A stretch of 64,000 bases of DNA, from the NCBI RefSeq assembly GCF_963662255.1, contig NC_085056.1:5577716-5641715 (forward strand). Direction: 5' to 3'. Each line of letters opens with the position of its first letter. Positions within the stretch are counted from its first letter, which is position 1. The DNA is from Cinclus cinclus. Its lineage: Eukaryota; Chordata; Aves; Passeriformes; Cinclidae. A program made the position numbers and the translations under genes. Shown here one piece after another: positions 26,460-37,931 of this stretch. The notes beneath the pieces are model-generated. The model was not told the origin of the DNA and did no database searches. It was given only the letters and a program-made list of their open reading frames with translations.

Positions 26460-26630
26460 ATGGTCAGACATGCTGCTCTGCTGGGGCTGCTCGGGGTCAA
26501 GTTGTTACTGGCCCTGAACCATTTCTTCGGGTGCTGCACCTTCCTGCTACACAGCTTGGCTGCCATAATTGGAGCCGTGGAGCTGACCTACACCAGCCGA
26601 AACATGTTGGAAGTGGGGTTTTATAAATAG
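26460..26630 (+). other. Candidate small ORF, 56 codons, hydrophobic (unproven)
   Basis: The frame runs from an ATG in favourable context (ggcATGg) to TAG. It encodes a basic start (MVRH) and a leucine-rich stretch (AALLGLLGVKLLLALNHFFG). A second hydrophobic part (CCTFLLHSLAAIIGAVELTY) and a short polar tail follow. This could be one or two membrane segments, as in known micropeptides. Third codon positions are mostly G or C. However, the antisense frame at 26357-26566 is equally long and GC-rich, as complementary codons predict, so chance is likely. The upstream frame is open for only 11 codons. It matches no family I know. Confidence 0.15.
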
Positions 26631-28917
26631 ACTGTGTGGACAAAGGGTGTCTGCTCCGGGGTGTTTATGGGGCTGGGGAGAAGAGCTTGGGGCAGGGGAT
26701 GGAGCCTGACAGCTCCCAGTGAAGCAGCAAGCCCTCTTTGCAAAACAGGGAGCGTGGTGCTGGCAGAGCCTGCAGCAAGCCCTCGGCACAGGGAAGGATG
26801 GAGAGGCCACAACCCGGGGTGTGGGTGCTCAGCTATTTTCTCCCTGTGAGACTGGCTCCCAGGTCTTTGCTCATGCAAACCCTGACAGGTCCCATCTAAT
26901 TGAGTAGTTGGAAATTACGTGCTCCCTCCCTGGTCTGGGCTGGAGCTGAATTTTGCTACCATTCTCAGGCAGTAGCTTTTGCTACCAAATGCAATTAAAA
27001 GAACTAGAACTTGGGACTGTGGGATCTTGCCCAGTGCTGTTAGTCAGGGTGATTGACATTGAATTCTTTGATTTCTCCAGAGGCATCATAATATTTTAAA
27101 CTTATTATTAATTACAAGTGTATTAATCTCTGAATAGTATTAACAGCATTTCAAAATATAATTTTATCCTATCCAACCCACTGGGGAAAGAAAAGGAGTT
27201 TTGGATGAACTGAACAACTTTATAGTCACTGTGCTTTATAACCAGATAGATTTTCCCTAGTTAGTTCCATTTCTATCTAATATTGGTGGAAGATTAAAGA
27301 TACTGAATCAATGGCCATAAAAGCTTACATTAAAAATTTGCAGTAAATGAGAAGAGGAAAATTTCATTAGAAGCATAAATTGTAGCAACTGGAATGCCTG
27401 CAAGTTATTTTTAGTATTCTACTGACAGCCACACTTGAAAGCCTTTTTTTTTAAAATGTTTTCTTTTCTCAGATTAAAAAAAAAAAGAAGAAAATGACCT
27501 CTAATATTTTGAAATATAGAACTAATTACAGTACAGAGTGATCCTGATCCCACTGAAGTCAACTGCAGCATTCTTTATGACATTGCAGGATAGTGCCTCT
27601 ATTAAGAAATAGGAAGGAAATGAGATACTTTAAAGAGAAGGGTTTAAAATGAACTGGCTCTGTTGGCTTCTTTTGTAAAAATACCTTAGAGCCACTTTTA
27701 TCAAGTCAAAAGGTTCATTGAAAAGAGAGAAATTAAAAGATGCTGCTCATGGAGCCTGGCAAAACATGAAGTTCGCAAAAAATATCTCTCCAATGCAATT
27801 ATAACATTCAAATCAAGGAGGAAAAAAATTACACAATATAATGAAAGCTTTCTTTCTACTGAAAAAGTCTACTTGGAGGTGTCCAGACCTAAGGGAATTA
27901 GCAAGTCAGCATTATAGTGGGGAAAAAATGTAATGTAAATGAGAGTGAAATAATCAAATTTTTCTGGTGGAAATAAGTGCAGTTGTTTGATGTAATTTTG
28001 ACACACAGCATAATTTCAGCATCAACAGTGAAGTTTAAAGAATCAGTGTGTCTTCATGAGATTTCTGTACAGAAAAACCATTCAATGGGAAAATCTAAAT
28101 CAGACTTTGGTTTGCACATTGGGCCCCCTATGATAGAAAACCCTGAATTATTTTGCAAATAGAAAAATAAAGATGACCCCTTTTCATTAATTTCTAGGCA
28201 TCTTTTCCACTTGAAAATCCAGCATGATTGTGGCATATAAATCACAAGAAATGTGATGTGTGATTGTTTTTGTGCTCACAAAAATTGAACTTTGGTTTAT
28301 ATCTCTAACACCTGCTCAGCCATTTAAAATTATACAGTTTTCCACAGTGAGCTACACTGGACCCATGTCACCATGTTTCTTGCAAGTGTAATTATTCAAT
28401 ATCATCAGGATATATTCCAAACAATTAAAATAATTAGAGCAGGGTATGTCTTCAGTATTTAACTCAGTCTTGTAGTCCATATGAAATATATTTGTAATTT
28501 TGTGTTCATTTCCAAATGGAGACAGATTCACACAGCCTCACAGCCAAACTCAGGACAAGAACCAACAATTAAATGAAGCCTGAGATCCAGTCCAAAGCAG
28601 GCATATACTCAATTTAATTTTTAAATAGCTTAATTAATAGTTTCAGTTAAAACAAAGAAGTGAAAATGGGTCAAACTATGTAAACATTGGTTAGAAAAAC
28701 ACACTGTCCAGCCAAAGCATTGTAGAAGTGCTTTTAAGAAAAATGGTCTTTAAATTTAATTTAAACATGGTTTTCCAACTTAGGTAAAAGCCCAGTTCAG
28801 ACAAGGCCCAAGCTTTTTATGCTACTTTTTATACCGAGGTATACTGAGAGTTTATTTAGTCCTTGCTTGTTCTGAGGCCATGTTTCACTGAGCAGTCATC
28901 ATTCTCTCCTTGCTGTC
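26631..28917. other. Intergenic DNA
   Basis: No gene recognised. From 27.0 kb it is very AT-rich, with ATTA-dense stretches (for example 27040-27140). One possible fossil repeat lies at 27.54 kb. Confidence 0.55.
27539..27600. repeat. Possible ancient amniote repeat fragment
   Basis: 'gatcctgatcccactgaagt' followed by 'caactgcag' and then 'cattgcaggatag' resembles one arm and the return of an amniote repeat with the 'gatcccattgaagtcaatg' signature. It is short and decayed. Confidence 0.3.
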
Positions 28918-29180
28918 AGCACGTTGTTACCTCTCAGCAGCTCGGAGCTCACCTTGGGGAAGCCGCGCTGCGGCGGCGACGGGACCTGCGCGAGGGCTGC
29001 GAAACACCCTCCGCAAATATTGACTGGAATTTTGAAATGGGCTGGGAGACACTGCTATTGCACTGCTGAGTGTTTGCGTTCTGCAAACAACCAGGTTCAA
29101 GTTCTTATTGACACGGCTGTGATGGGTGACGGGGTCCTTTACATAAGGATCGAGGCCAGGAGGGTGATTTTGCTCCGGAG
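28918..29180. other. Isolated CpG-rich pocket
   Basis: Within AT-rich, CpG-poor DNA there is a 100-bp core ('aagccgcgctgcggcggcga', 'ctgcgcgagggctgcgaaac') and a weaker tail with further CpGs (acggctg, gacgggg, atcgagg, ctccgga). It is too small for a typical CpG island. It could be an unmethylated enhancer, an alternative or non-coding RNA promoter, or an exon. The 114-codon plus frame 28924-29268 across it shows no domain. Confidence 0.5.
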
Positions 29181-30439
29181 TAGTTGGGGAGTAGAAGCAG
29201 CACCGCTTGTCTTATCTCACCAGGCATTGCTTAGCAGCCATCACTTCATGGGAACACACACTTGTTAACTTCTTAGTAGTTCCTGGATTCCAGAGGGGCA
29301 AAATCATAAAATGCAAGCAATTCCTCTCAATCCAGAAAATTATCCAGAGAAAACAATGTTCTTTACTCAAAAAACCCCACATTTTTTCTGCAAATTTTTT
29401 CCATGATACTTAAATTTCAGTTTAAATGTCACAAGGGTGTCATTTGAAAGGGATAAGAATATTGTTTTTAAAAATCCTTTTTAATTATACAGTAACACTT
29501 ACATGATTCTATATATTTGTCATTTGAAGTTTCTGCTATAGTGAGTTCTTTGCAGATTTGCTGATTTGCAGTTAACTTCCAGGATCCTAGCTTTTTGGTT
29601 AGAATAACTGAAAGGTTCCTGTTTGCTTGTGGGATTATGTTTTCTTTCTGTATTTTTAAAAAACATTTATTTGATTAAGTTAATAGAAAAAAATATTAGG
29701 AAAAAAATTCAAATTATAAGTACCAAGACTGGCTCAGTTACATTGCTTTAGGAAGATGTCACTGCCATCCCCTGCATTGGCACTTCTTACTGGTGTGATA
29801 CAGTTTGGGAGTTTGAGCCTAAACTTTATCTAAGTTTTATCACATGAGAATTTTCCCCCATTTCTTACGTTTCACACTGATTTGTGCAGAGCAGGTCCTG
29901 TAGCAGAAGTTGGCAATGTCTGAAGGTGTCACTGCTCTTTCACAGCCATCCCCTTTGGAGTGTGAAGTCAGATTTGGAGGAGGAAATCTGTGGTTGGTGG
30001 CTTTTTGTGGAGTACATGGCTGGCGGAAGAGACTGTTTTGGCCTTCCTGATCTGAACATTTTTGTTTCCATTGGAAAGGACAACACAATCTGTGCAGGCA
30101 AAAAAATCCCGTTGGTTCTTCTCTCCACCTGCACAACAACTGCAGGAGGAGGGGAACATATCAAAGATCCTTATAATGAAGGACAGCTTTTACTGTTTAT
30201 GTTCAAAAGCAAAACCACAACAGGAGACAATGTTCCTTTCATGAGAATGAAGCAAACAAACATCTTGGGCTGGAGAACAGGCTGGATGAGCTGACCTACT
30301 CCAGCTTGTCTGAAAATTAAACATGTCAAAGGTTCTCTGCCAGGCAAAGGGAAGATGTAGGAGAGGATTTTATAAATGGCAGTTGGGCAATTAATGTTAA
30401 CCATCAATATCAGAGTGGCTTAGATTACATGATTAACTA

Positions 30440-30650
30440 GTAAGAGTTTTGAGCTGGCTGGTAATTTTAGATTAAATAGTCAGGCAGCCAGTGACTTGAA
30501 TATTGATGAATATCCTGTGTTTTATTAATATGCATTCTCTATAAATTAGAGGCTTAGTACACAAAGAAGAATCCTAATGCTCTTGCTATTTTTCATTGCC
30601 ACAGGTAGAGCTGAATAATTCATAACAATTAATTTATTTCACTGATTTAG
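30440..30650. promoter_or_regulatory. AT-rich homeodomain/POU-motif-dense segment
   Basis: It includes 'gtaattttagattaaatagt', 'tattaatatgcattctctat' (octamer-like atgcat with ATTA) and 'cataacaattaatttatttc'. There is no simple-sequence structure. It could be a developmental enhancer, on motif density alone. Confidence 0.25.
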
Positions 30651-30656
30651 CCTTTT

Positions 30657-30686
30657 GGGGCGGGATGGGGGGGGGAGGTAGGGGGG
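30657..30686. repeat. G-rich tract with quadruplex potential
   Basis: Runs gggg, ggg, nine G, gg and six G, separated by c, at, a and ta. It directly follows a homeodomain-motif-rich segment at 30440-30650. Confidence 0.8.
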
Positions 30687-31077
30687 AAGTTGAGCACAAG
30701 TAGACTGCAGGTAATTTTTTTCCATGTTTATTTATGATAAATAACTCACCAAACACATTTGAAGGCTAATTCTTAGTTGTGGGGATTTTTTTGTATTTTA
30801 AATTGGAGAAATTGAGAGGAATATGGGCATAAGGGCAAGCAATCTGCCAGTCAGTACAAGAACCCAAATGAATTTTAAATTGCAAAAAAAGGCCAGCTAA
30901 TTGCAAATACAACATATACAGGGTCAGGCTCATGTTGATTTGTATTGATTGGTGCAATGCTGGTTACATTGCATATCTCTGCTCCTCATTTAATTGATTC
31001 TAGTTCTTCAGGACCAAGATTTTGTTACAAATATTTCTGTGGGCTGAATCTGTTGTCTGTATTTAGTCCCTAATTCA

Positions 31078-31140
31078 TAGGTGAAATGCTGCCCCTTTTG
31101 CAGCCAAGGGAAGTTTTACCCTTCATTCTGAAATATCCAG
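31078..31140. repeat. Possible ancient amniote palindromic repeat fragment
   Basis: 'taggtgaaatgctgcccctt' and 'gggaagttttacccttcatt' resemble the arms of an old self-complementary amniote repeat of the form ggtgaaatcctggcccc...gggagttttgccattgac. The identification is weak because the fragment is short. Confidence 0.3.
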
Positions 31141-31844
31141 GATTCTAACTGCTGATGACAGCATTCCTGAAAATCCTTTTTGGTACACACCGGGCAATAA
31201 TGTGTCCAACACGAATGACACTTTATATTTGTGCAAAGTTTCAGAATATCCAGATGCAGATTTTTAAATGTATTTTTTAGGCAGTAGGAGATGGTGCCTT
31301 AAACACGAGACAAAATGTTGCAGCACAAAGATCATTTGCCAGTCCTGCATCTCAGGGAGGCTGCAGCTCTGTCTCGGTGTCACACTTATATCCTGAGCAG
31401 GTAATATCCAGAAACACACGAGGAGGAGGAGGCTGGATGATTGCTGCCTCTCCCTTTCTCTGGTTCTTGCAACACACTCACAGCAGTGAGACTTGCATAG
31501 CACGCAATAAATCATTGCCTCATTATGCTCCTTCTGGTGGTTTGTTTTGGGCACCTACTCTAGTACTGGCTGAGGAAGATTATTTGTTCTTCCCAGAAAT
31601 TCCTCTCAGATATAGACCCCTGGTTTGAAATGCACACAAGGAAAATATCTCTTTTATTTTTTTCTGAAATAATTTCTTAGTGTGCAGAACAATTTACATT
31701 ACAGAACTGCCTAAGAAGGTAATTTCAGCAATGTCTGGAGGGGATTTTAATTTGTAGGTGGGTGATTTTGTTGAGAACAGGCAAAGGTTAAAGAAGGTTT
31801 TTGTGGTTTTGTCACTATGAAGTATTAATAAATGAAACAGAGGG

Positions 31845-31923
31845 TCTTCCTCCCCTCCTTTCTTCCTGCCTCCCTTCTTGCCTGCCTTCCTTTTTGCTTT
31901 CCTTCTTCCCTTCTTTCTTTCTT
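31845..31923. repeat. Pyrimidine-rich tract (CCTT-like, degenerate)
   Basis: About 80 bp of almost pure C and T with a drifting CCTT/CTTT/CCTG period, the decayed counterpart of the perfect array at 45.3 kb. It is a potential triplex-forming mirror tract. Confidence 0.85.
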
Positions 31924-32362
31924 GTACACATAAAAGCTGTTGATCCCTTACCTGGCCAGATTTTGTTGAATTGTTGTAAAAGAAGCCTAAGTACCTCATT
32001 AAAAAAAACAATGTAAGGTCTTCATTCACTTTTTCTCTATGTCTTTAGCCAGCCCTAGTTCACAGCTGGTGCAGGAGGGCACTGGTCTGATTGATAGAAT
32101 AGGGATTTTGACATTTGGTTTTGACTTAAGGAGATAAATTGTCCTAATAAAAGGTGTGCATTAGTTGGCTTAATTTACTAATGAGGAGCAGTATTGCTGA
32201 TTTTGATAAAACAGTATTTCTTTAGCCTTGCACCAAGTAAATGCTGGAATAACCTAGATTGTACCTGCAATGGATTTGAATGGACAGAGTTGAGACTTTG
32301 GAGAGCAGGTGGGTCCACTGCAACATGGCTGGGTTTTGCTGCAGTGTGACAATGTGATCTAG

Positions 32363-32434
32363 GATCTGATCCAGGCTCTTCAAAAATCAATGGAAATTCT
32401 ACCCTTGAATTTACTGGGCTTTGGATCCTGCTCC
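32363..32434. repeat. Ancient amniote palindromic repeat (gatcca...tggatc type)
   Basis: The left arm at 32366-32392 begins 'ctgatccaggctcttcaaaa' and the right arm at 32404-32430 ends 'gggctttggatcctg'. They are imperfectly reverse-complementary around 'aatggaaattctaccc'. The layout matches a self-complementary repeat common in turtle and crocodile genomes, with arms of the form gatccaaagcccattgaa. I do not know its formal family name. It is probably a very old DNA transposon or foldback relic. Confidence 0.5.
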
Positions 32435-33654
32435 AGTTGTGCCAGGATGAAAATGAAATTACTCCATCTTGGGGGAAGAATTTTCTGGCTTAAGAGATTC
32501 AGTGTTTTGTATTGATGGGTGTGTTTTGTGTGAGGGGTCCTGACTTCGAGTTTAAGTGTTTTTGACACATGCCTTGCCATGATCCTCCCTCCTAGTCACA
32601 GTTCCCTGAAACACAATAGATTTCTGTTTTGTGACCACTCCCAGACATCTCAGATCAACAATGACATTTCATACATGATTGTAATGTGAAACTCAAAATC
32701 ATAGTAAGCTTGCTCAAGATAGGACCTGCCTTCACCAAAAAGCTCCCTTAGTTTTATGAACTTTACAGCAAAGCTGGATGAGTTCACAGCCAGAAAGAAA
32801 CACAAAGATAAGTCACTTTGGTGTATTTTGGGGTTTCAGTACACATCCTCCTGCACCATTGTATCTCAGAGTCCTCGGGATAATTCTCATTTGAACTAAA
32901 ACCCTTACAAAGAGCCTAGGGGTAGAAGATGTGCTGATGTAAGGGCCAGAAACGACTTTTTCCAGCACCCACTGCAACCTGAGTCCCCCACAAACAGTCA
33001 GGACTCAGCAAGAATTGTACCCAAACTTTTTTGATGGAAGTACTGTGGTGACCTTCTAGATTGATTAAAGGTGTGACATTGATTGACTTTGAAGGGAGCC
33101 ACATCCACCTTCTTCTGCCAAAAAGGCAGTGGCTGCAATGTGAAGCCTCAAGAATGGGGCATTGCTCTTCCAAGTACATGGAAGACATCCAAGGGTAACG
33201 GGATAATGCAGATAATGGGATAGGGTTTCTCCCCTTCTCTCCCTCAAATATCATATAGCTAGATTTTGGCTATCCAGCCTCATGCCTTAAAAGACTTTTC
33301 TGTGATAGCTACTTAAAAGACGAAATAGCTCAGGAAATGAGCTCTTTTTGTAGATTATTTAGGATGTTCAGTGGTTGAGAATATCAAAAAGGACTGGTGA
33401 TGTTGACTCTGCTGGAATGTTTAAAGGTAGTGGGGGTATGATGTTGTGAGGACCAGTGTCAGTGGAAGGGATGGTGTGGTGGGGGAAAGCTTTATTCCTC
33501 TGGCCAGCCCAGCCCTGAGGATTGTTCACACCGTCACTTTGGGGTGTTAAGTTTGAGAGATGCTAAAATGGCCCTCTTTGCCTAAGATACAGAGTATTTT
33601 AACGATATATGGTCTCTTTAAAGCACCTTGAGTTGACACTGAGGAATACTGGCC

Positions 33655-33690
33655 TCCAAAATGACCACTTTTGAAAATCTAGGCCACTGA
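33655..33690. repeat. Possible ancient amniote repeat fragment
   Basis: 'cacttttgaaaatctaggcc' matches the end of the same repeat type suspected at 47.57 kb. Only about 25 bp are convincing, so chance is possible. Confidence 0.3.
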
Positions 33691-34524
33691 ACCTGATACG
33701 AACTATCAGAAAGCAGAGACAAGGGAGCATTTATGTTGGAGAATGTAGAGTGGCTTGAAAACTACAGATCAAAATAATTCACCCTTTTAAGTGTAAATGT
33801 CCTTCTCTTTGATGCACAAATTGAAAAGCTGTCTGGTTTCCATGTAGTTTCCGTAAGCAGTGTGTGGCTGCACACTCTAGAATGCTGTTTAAGTGTTACT
33901 TAAAGTGCAGACCTGTTAAGGTCAAGCAAGCTCATCTGTATGCTAAAACTGAGCCCACCACACCTTACACCTAAAACCAGCAGGCAAGAGGGTCTCGAGT
34001 TCCCTGGCTCCCTCATGACAAGGGCATGGAGTGACAAACTGTGAAGCACCAAAAGATCAAAGCACTTTTTCAGGCACAACAAAATCAGAGACAGAAAACC
34101 ACCAGGTTCTGGTGCAGGTGTCTGCTCTTCCAAAGCAGCCTCTATCAGGTTTGACACAGCCAGCTCATGGCAAGGGGATGCAGGCAGGAGCTGCACACTG
34201 GCAGTAAATAAACATCAGCAAATGAACATCCTGTGTGGTGCATTTCTGAGCTGGGAGAAAAGCTGAAGATTCACTGCATGAAGCCCAAGTGGAAGGGATT
34301 ACTGGGGCACAATGAACTTATCGTGAGTTTATTGGAACCTTTTCAATGCAAGCATGAAAGACAGTGCCATGTGTTCTGCTCATATTCCAGAGCTGTTTTC
34401 CCTGGTCGAGCACCTCAGTGCAGGTCCTGTGGAAGTCAATAGCTGTCTTGCCTTTCAGAAGGATTATGCCCCTAAATAGCTTCTTTAGGAAGTGTACTTT
34501 GCTTGGTGATAACACAAAGCAGAG

Positions 34525-34640
34525 GGTGGATGATTAACACCAATTAGGATTATTTACAAGAACCTAGAAAACAATAGGTCCATAAATCATTGTCTTATCA
34601 ATTGTAGTTCCTCTTGAGTAATTCAGTCACCATTGGGCAC
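34525..34640. promoter_or_regulatory. SOX/HOX-motif-dense segment
   Basis: In about 110 bp it carries 'aacaataggtccataaatca', 'cattgtcttatcaattgtag' and 'caccattggg': several SOX-type ACAAT/ATTGT cores interleaved with HOX-type ATAAATCA. No repeat is recognised. Function is inferred. Confidence 0.22.
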
Positions 34641-35152
34641 ACTGTGTGTTTCAGGGTTCATTAAGTACAGATCATTGCTGAAATGTGTGCAAATGTTGAA
34701 GGTACAATATGACCTAAAATAGCACCATGTTAGAAAAAAATCAGATTGTTCAGATATCTGTATGTTCTAAATCCCCAATAGTTTTCCCTCAGATATTTTG
34801 AGTGAATTTAAAGCAACTGATAGTAGCCTTGTTTCTCTTGTGTTAGGCTTCAGCTCTGTCTACACTTGTGTCTCCCTTTGGAGTGGTTTTGTAGTTATCC
34901 CCTGGCTGTCTACATTTGCTGGGCACTGGTCCAGCTGCAGAACAGCCTCAATGCACACATATTCCTTCCAGGGGAGAGCCAGTGGGGAGCTCTCTCCAAA
35001 AGCAAGCCAGGGTGTGGTGGGACACACTGCTCTGATCCAAGGGGTAGCCAGACTACCACAAAGTCCTTCAGAGTGTCTGTCACCCTGCTTGCAAGAGGAA
35101 GGATGTCAAACTTCCCAGAGCTCCAATGCCAGCCTGGAGTGGAGCTTGTGCT

Positions 35153-35356
35153 TTAGACAGGGTCAACTGCTTTATGTGGTTCCCTTTTGCTGGTGACTGG
35201 CAGCTCTTGAACCACTACTTCTCTTTCTTCCACCAAGGCTTCTCCTGGCTCATTATCCATTTTGTTTAGTAACTGCCTGGTCTTCTGTAGCTGTTCCTCC
35301 TTGCTGCTGATCTTTTTTACTTCTACTTTTATCACTTTTTGTGATCCCTTTTCCAA
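35153..35356 (-). pseudogene. Possible fragment of a coding exon or pseudogene (charged peptide)
   Basis: On the minus strand a 67-codon frame has a clearly protein-like, highly charged composition (KVIKVEVKKISSKEEQLQKT followed by RQLLNKMDNEPGEALVEE), predicting a short coiled coil. It has no ATG at its start (TTG), and an in-frame TAA lies only three codons upstream. The frame ends in TAA. If it derives from a gene it is a broken piece, perhaps frameshifted near 35360, where another frame (35332-35766 minus) ends. I cannot name a parent protein. Confidence 0.2.
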
Positions 35357-36279
35357 TTTCCAACCTTAGTCTCCCAGAAGACCCGGAGTGGTGGCGCCTG
35401 GAAGCAGAGGAGACCACACTTCTTATAAATCTGCACCATGAGGAGGCCCAAAGTTTCTGCAGCAGCAGGAGGTAAGCCAGGACTGCTGGTGAGTGTAAGG
35501 AGCAGAGAACAAAGCCACGTCAGTTTGAGAAGAAGGCAGCAGCACCCCTGAGAATGGAGACTTTGGGGCAGTGTCACGGTCCTGTACAGAAAACTTGAAG
35601 ATACACTGAAAACTTGAGGTGGGAACACACCACCCAACCAGCTGCTTGTGGGATTTGGTCCATGGATCATTGGGGTCTGTGCACCAGAGACTGAAAACTC
35701 TTGACTTACCCTATATTCCCTCTTTGTGGAGTTCTGATGTGACAGGAGTGGCACAAAAATATCCAATATATCTTCTTTGCCATAATGTTTCCAGCCTGCT
35801 AACTTTCCCAGGACTACTTTCTGCTCAAATTACTGGAACTTAATTACATGAGGTTTAATTTCAGTTGCTTGACCAGCTTTAAAAACATATATTCAAATTT
35901 GAACCACAAGGACAGAATTTTGGGAGCCTCTTTGTCCTCTCACTTTGTGTTAATTTATATGAGGAAACTGTGCCTGTGAATCTCTGCTTTACTTCACCTC
36001 TTCCAAGTCAGACTTAGTTCTGGAGAGACATCTCTGTCTCCCAGCAGTTTAAGGGAGAGCACAAACAACCCCTTATGTTACAATTTATGTTTTTGAAACT
36101 GTGCAAAAAGTAGATATTTGTCTCCTACTTAGGCATATTCTTGTGAATAAAATGTATTGAGACCAGAGATGGAATTACACTGACTTTACAGCAGATAATG
36201 TATTGACATTTTACAAGTGTTGTAGTAACCATACATTTCATAAGTACATACATTTTGCAATGTTTAAGTATAACAAAAC

Positions 36280-36297
36280 AAAAAAAAAAAAAAAAAA
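36280..36297. repeat. A18 homopolymer
   Basis: Eighteen A after 'taacaaaac'. The upstream 150 bp resembles a 3' untranslated region (a gaataaaatg sits about 130 bp upstream), but the signal is too far away and no target-site duplication is seen. A retrocopy is therefore not called. Confidence 0.95.
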
Positions 36298-37901
36298 GAG
36301 AACCAGGAGAACCAAGGGAGCAACATGGAGAGAGAATGCAAAAACACATGAATGGGAAGTGGTGGAGTTGGAGGAAAACAGCTACTATCAAGGCATTATC
36401 TGAGAGTTCCTGTGATTAGGACTTATCTTTCTGGCTTCATTACTTCATTATAATCTACTGTTTACCTGATAAGTAATAAATGGCCTTCAAATTTTATTGC
36501 ATTTGCTTACTTTCTTCAGATTTTGAATCAGTTTGTTCCCCTCTTAAGATCTTATTTCTGTTAAGGAATGAAGATTTTATGGTATTACTGGGGTTGATGT
36601 TTTCCTCTGGAACTTCAGTGTTGTAATTTAGGTAGCAAGTGTCCCACAACAATTCCTTGGATAACACTTCCATCTATCACATTGGGATGATCAAGGATAC
36701 ATTGCAGATGATGTTCAAACACTGTTGTGTATCTGGAATTGGGCACCCACCTCCAACTCAGCAGAAACAAAACTCTGCAAAAAGCCAACAAAAGAGGGCT
36801 TTTTAAAAACACTCTAACCCGCTAGTGGATCATCCTTAATGGGTTGGCAGCATGCCCTTTCCTTCCTCTGCAGGAATGCTGGCCTGGCTCTGCAGCTCTG
36901 GGTTTGGGCTTTTGGTGGTTTTGTTTTATTTTTATTCCTATGTAACAGCATGAAGAAGAAATAAAGTGTAAGACTGATTTGTTCAAGTTCATGACTTCTT
37001 TTTCCTCTGCAGCCTGGGATTAATTTATTTACCTGCCAGGAGGTAAATGTAGTGACCAGCACTCCTCTTTGGGGAGCAACCCTGCATTGTCAGCGTGGCC
37101 CTGCAGGAGAGGGCTCCTTGCACGGGCTGGCTGCTGTTTCTGGGAGCTCACGGACACACCTTCAAAGGTTGAGGGTTCAGCTTCTTCTGCGTGAGAGGGG
37201 AGAGGAAATGACCTTCACCCAGCTGAGCAGGGAACAACAGGAAACCCTCACGGTCCTGCCATTTCCCACCCCCAAGATCCGGAGCTCAGGGACCTTTTTG
37301 ACGAACTGTCAGTGCTTCTGTCAGGGTTTAGCTGCTGCAAATATATTACCAAAGTATGTTGATGATTCATGGTGAAGTGGTGTACGCTGATTTAAGTGAT
37401 GGACTAGCCATTCTGTAATGGATTTGAGAATTCCCAATCAGATTGTACTTAGTTTTATCAAGCAGGAAGCTGGCAGGCTGTGTTTTAATCAACTGATAGC
37501 ATCTCTTGGCAATTGGCATCCAGCTAGTGGACAGAGTACTTCTCAAAGACCAGCTCGCTAAGTTACAAACAGTCACAGCCACTCAGACCTCTCAGCTTTA
37601 CCTCCTATTTTTCTGTTCAGCCTGTTTCTTTCCCAAATGAAACTTTTGGCTGGAAGTGCAGGACGATGCAGCACATCTGCTTCTCTTTCACTGATGTTTA
37701 GGGAGAATGGATGAGGCACAATGCATTTCCTTCATCCCCCAGAAGCTATGCTGAAACAAGCTCCTACATGTAGCATAAATCCCAGAAAATTCTAGGATTT
37801 GGTTCTGAAACAAGTTTTTAGAGTGCTCACATGGCATAAGTGTAGTAAATACACTATTGCCACACCAGGTAAGATGTGGCCTTTTCCCCTTTGATTAGGC
37901 A

Positions 37902-37931
37902 ATGACTCATTATTCCATGACTCATTATCTC
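37902..37931. promoter_or_regulatory. Tandem AP-1-like sites, 15-bp repeat
   Basis: A 15-bp unit is repeated: 'atgactcattattcc' then 'atgactcattatctc'. Each unit carries a perfect TGACTCA (37903-37909 and 37918-37924), the binding core of FOS/JUN factors. Duplication of a site may be chance or a small enhancer element. Confidence 0.35.

Larger units (their letters stand above)
29181..32362. other. Intergenic DNA
   Basis: No gene recognised. The 136-codon plus frame at 29884-30294 has no domain. Motif-dense, G-rich and pyrimidine segments and one fossil repeat are listed separately. Confidence 0.55.
32435..35152. other. Intergenic DNA
   Basis: No gene recognised. Holds one possible fossil repeat (33.66 kb) and a SOX-motif-dense segment (34.5 kb). 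Frames of 112 and 132 codons show no coding features. Confidence 0.55.

Noticed and set aside
29090..29110. tRNA B-box-like 'ggttcaagttc'
   Set aside because: No A box or cloverleaf upstream at the right distance.
35438..35475. ATG exon with a donor-like gaggtaagcc
   Set aside because: A donor-like motif of this length is common by chance; no acceptor, downstream exon or protein similarity is seen.
35880..36297. Processed retrocopy ending in A18
   Set aside because: The nearest AATAAA is about 130 bp upstream of the tract, no target-site duplication is found and no coding body is recognisable.
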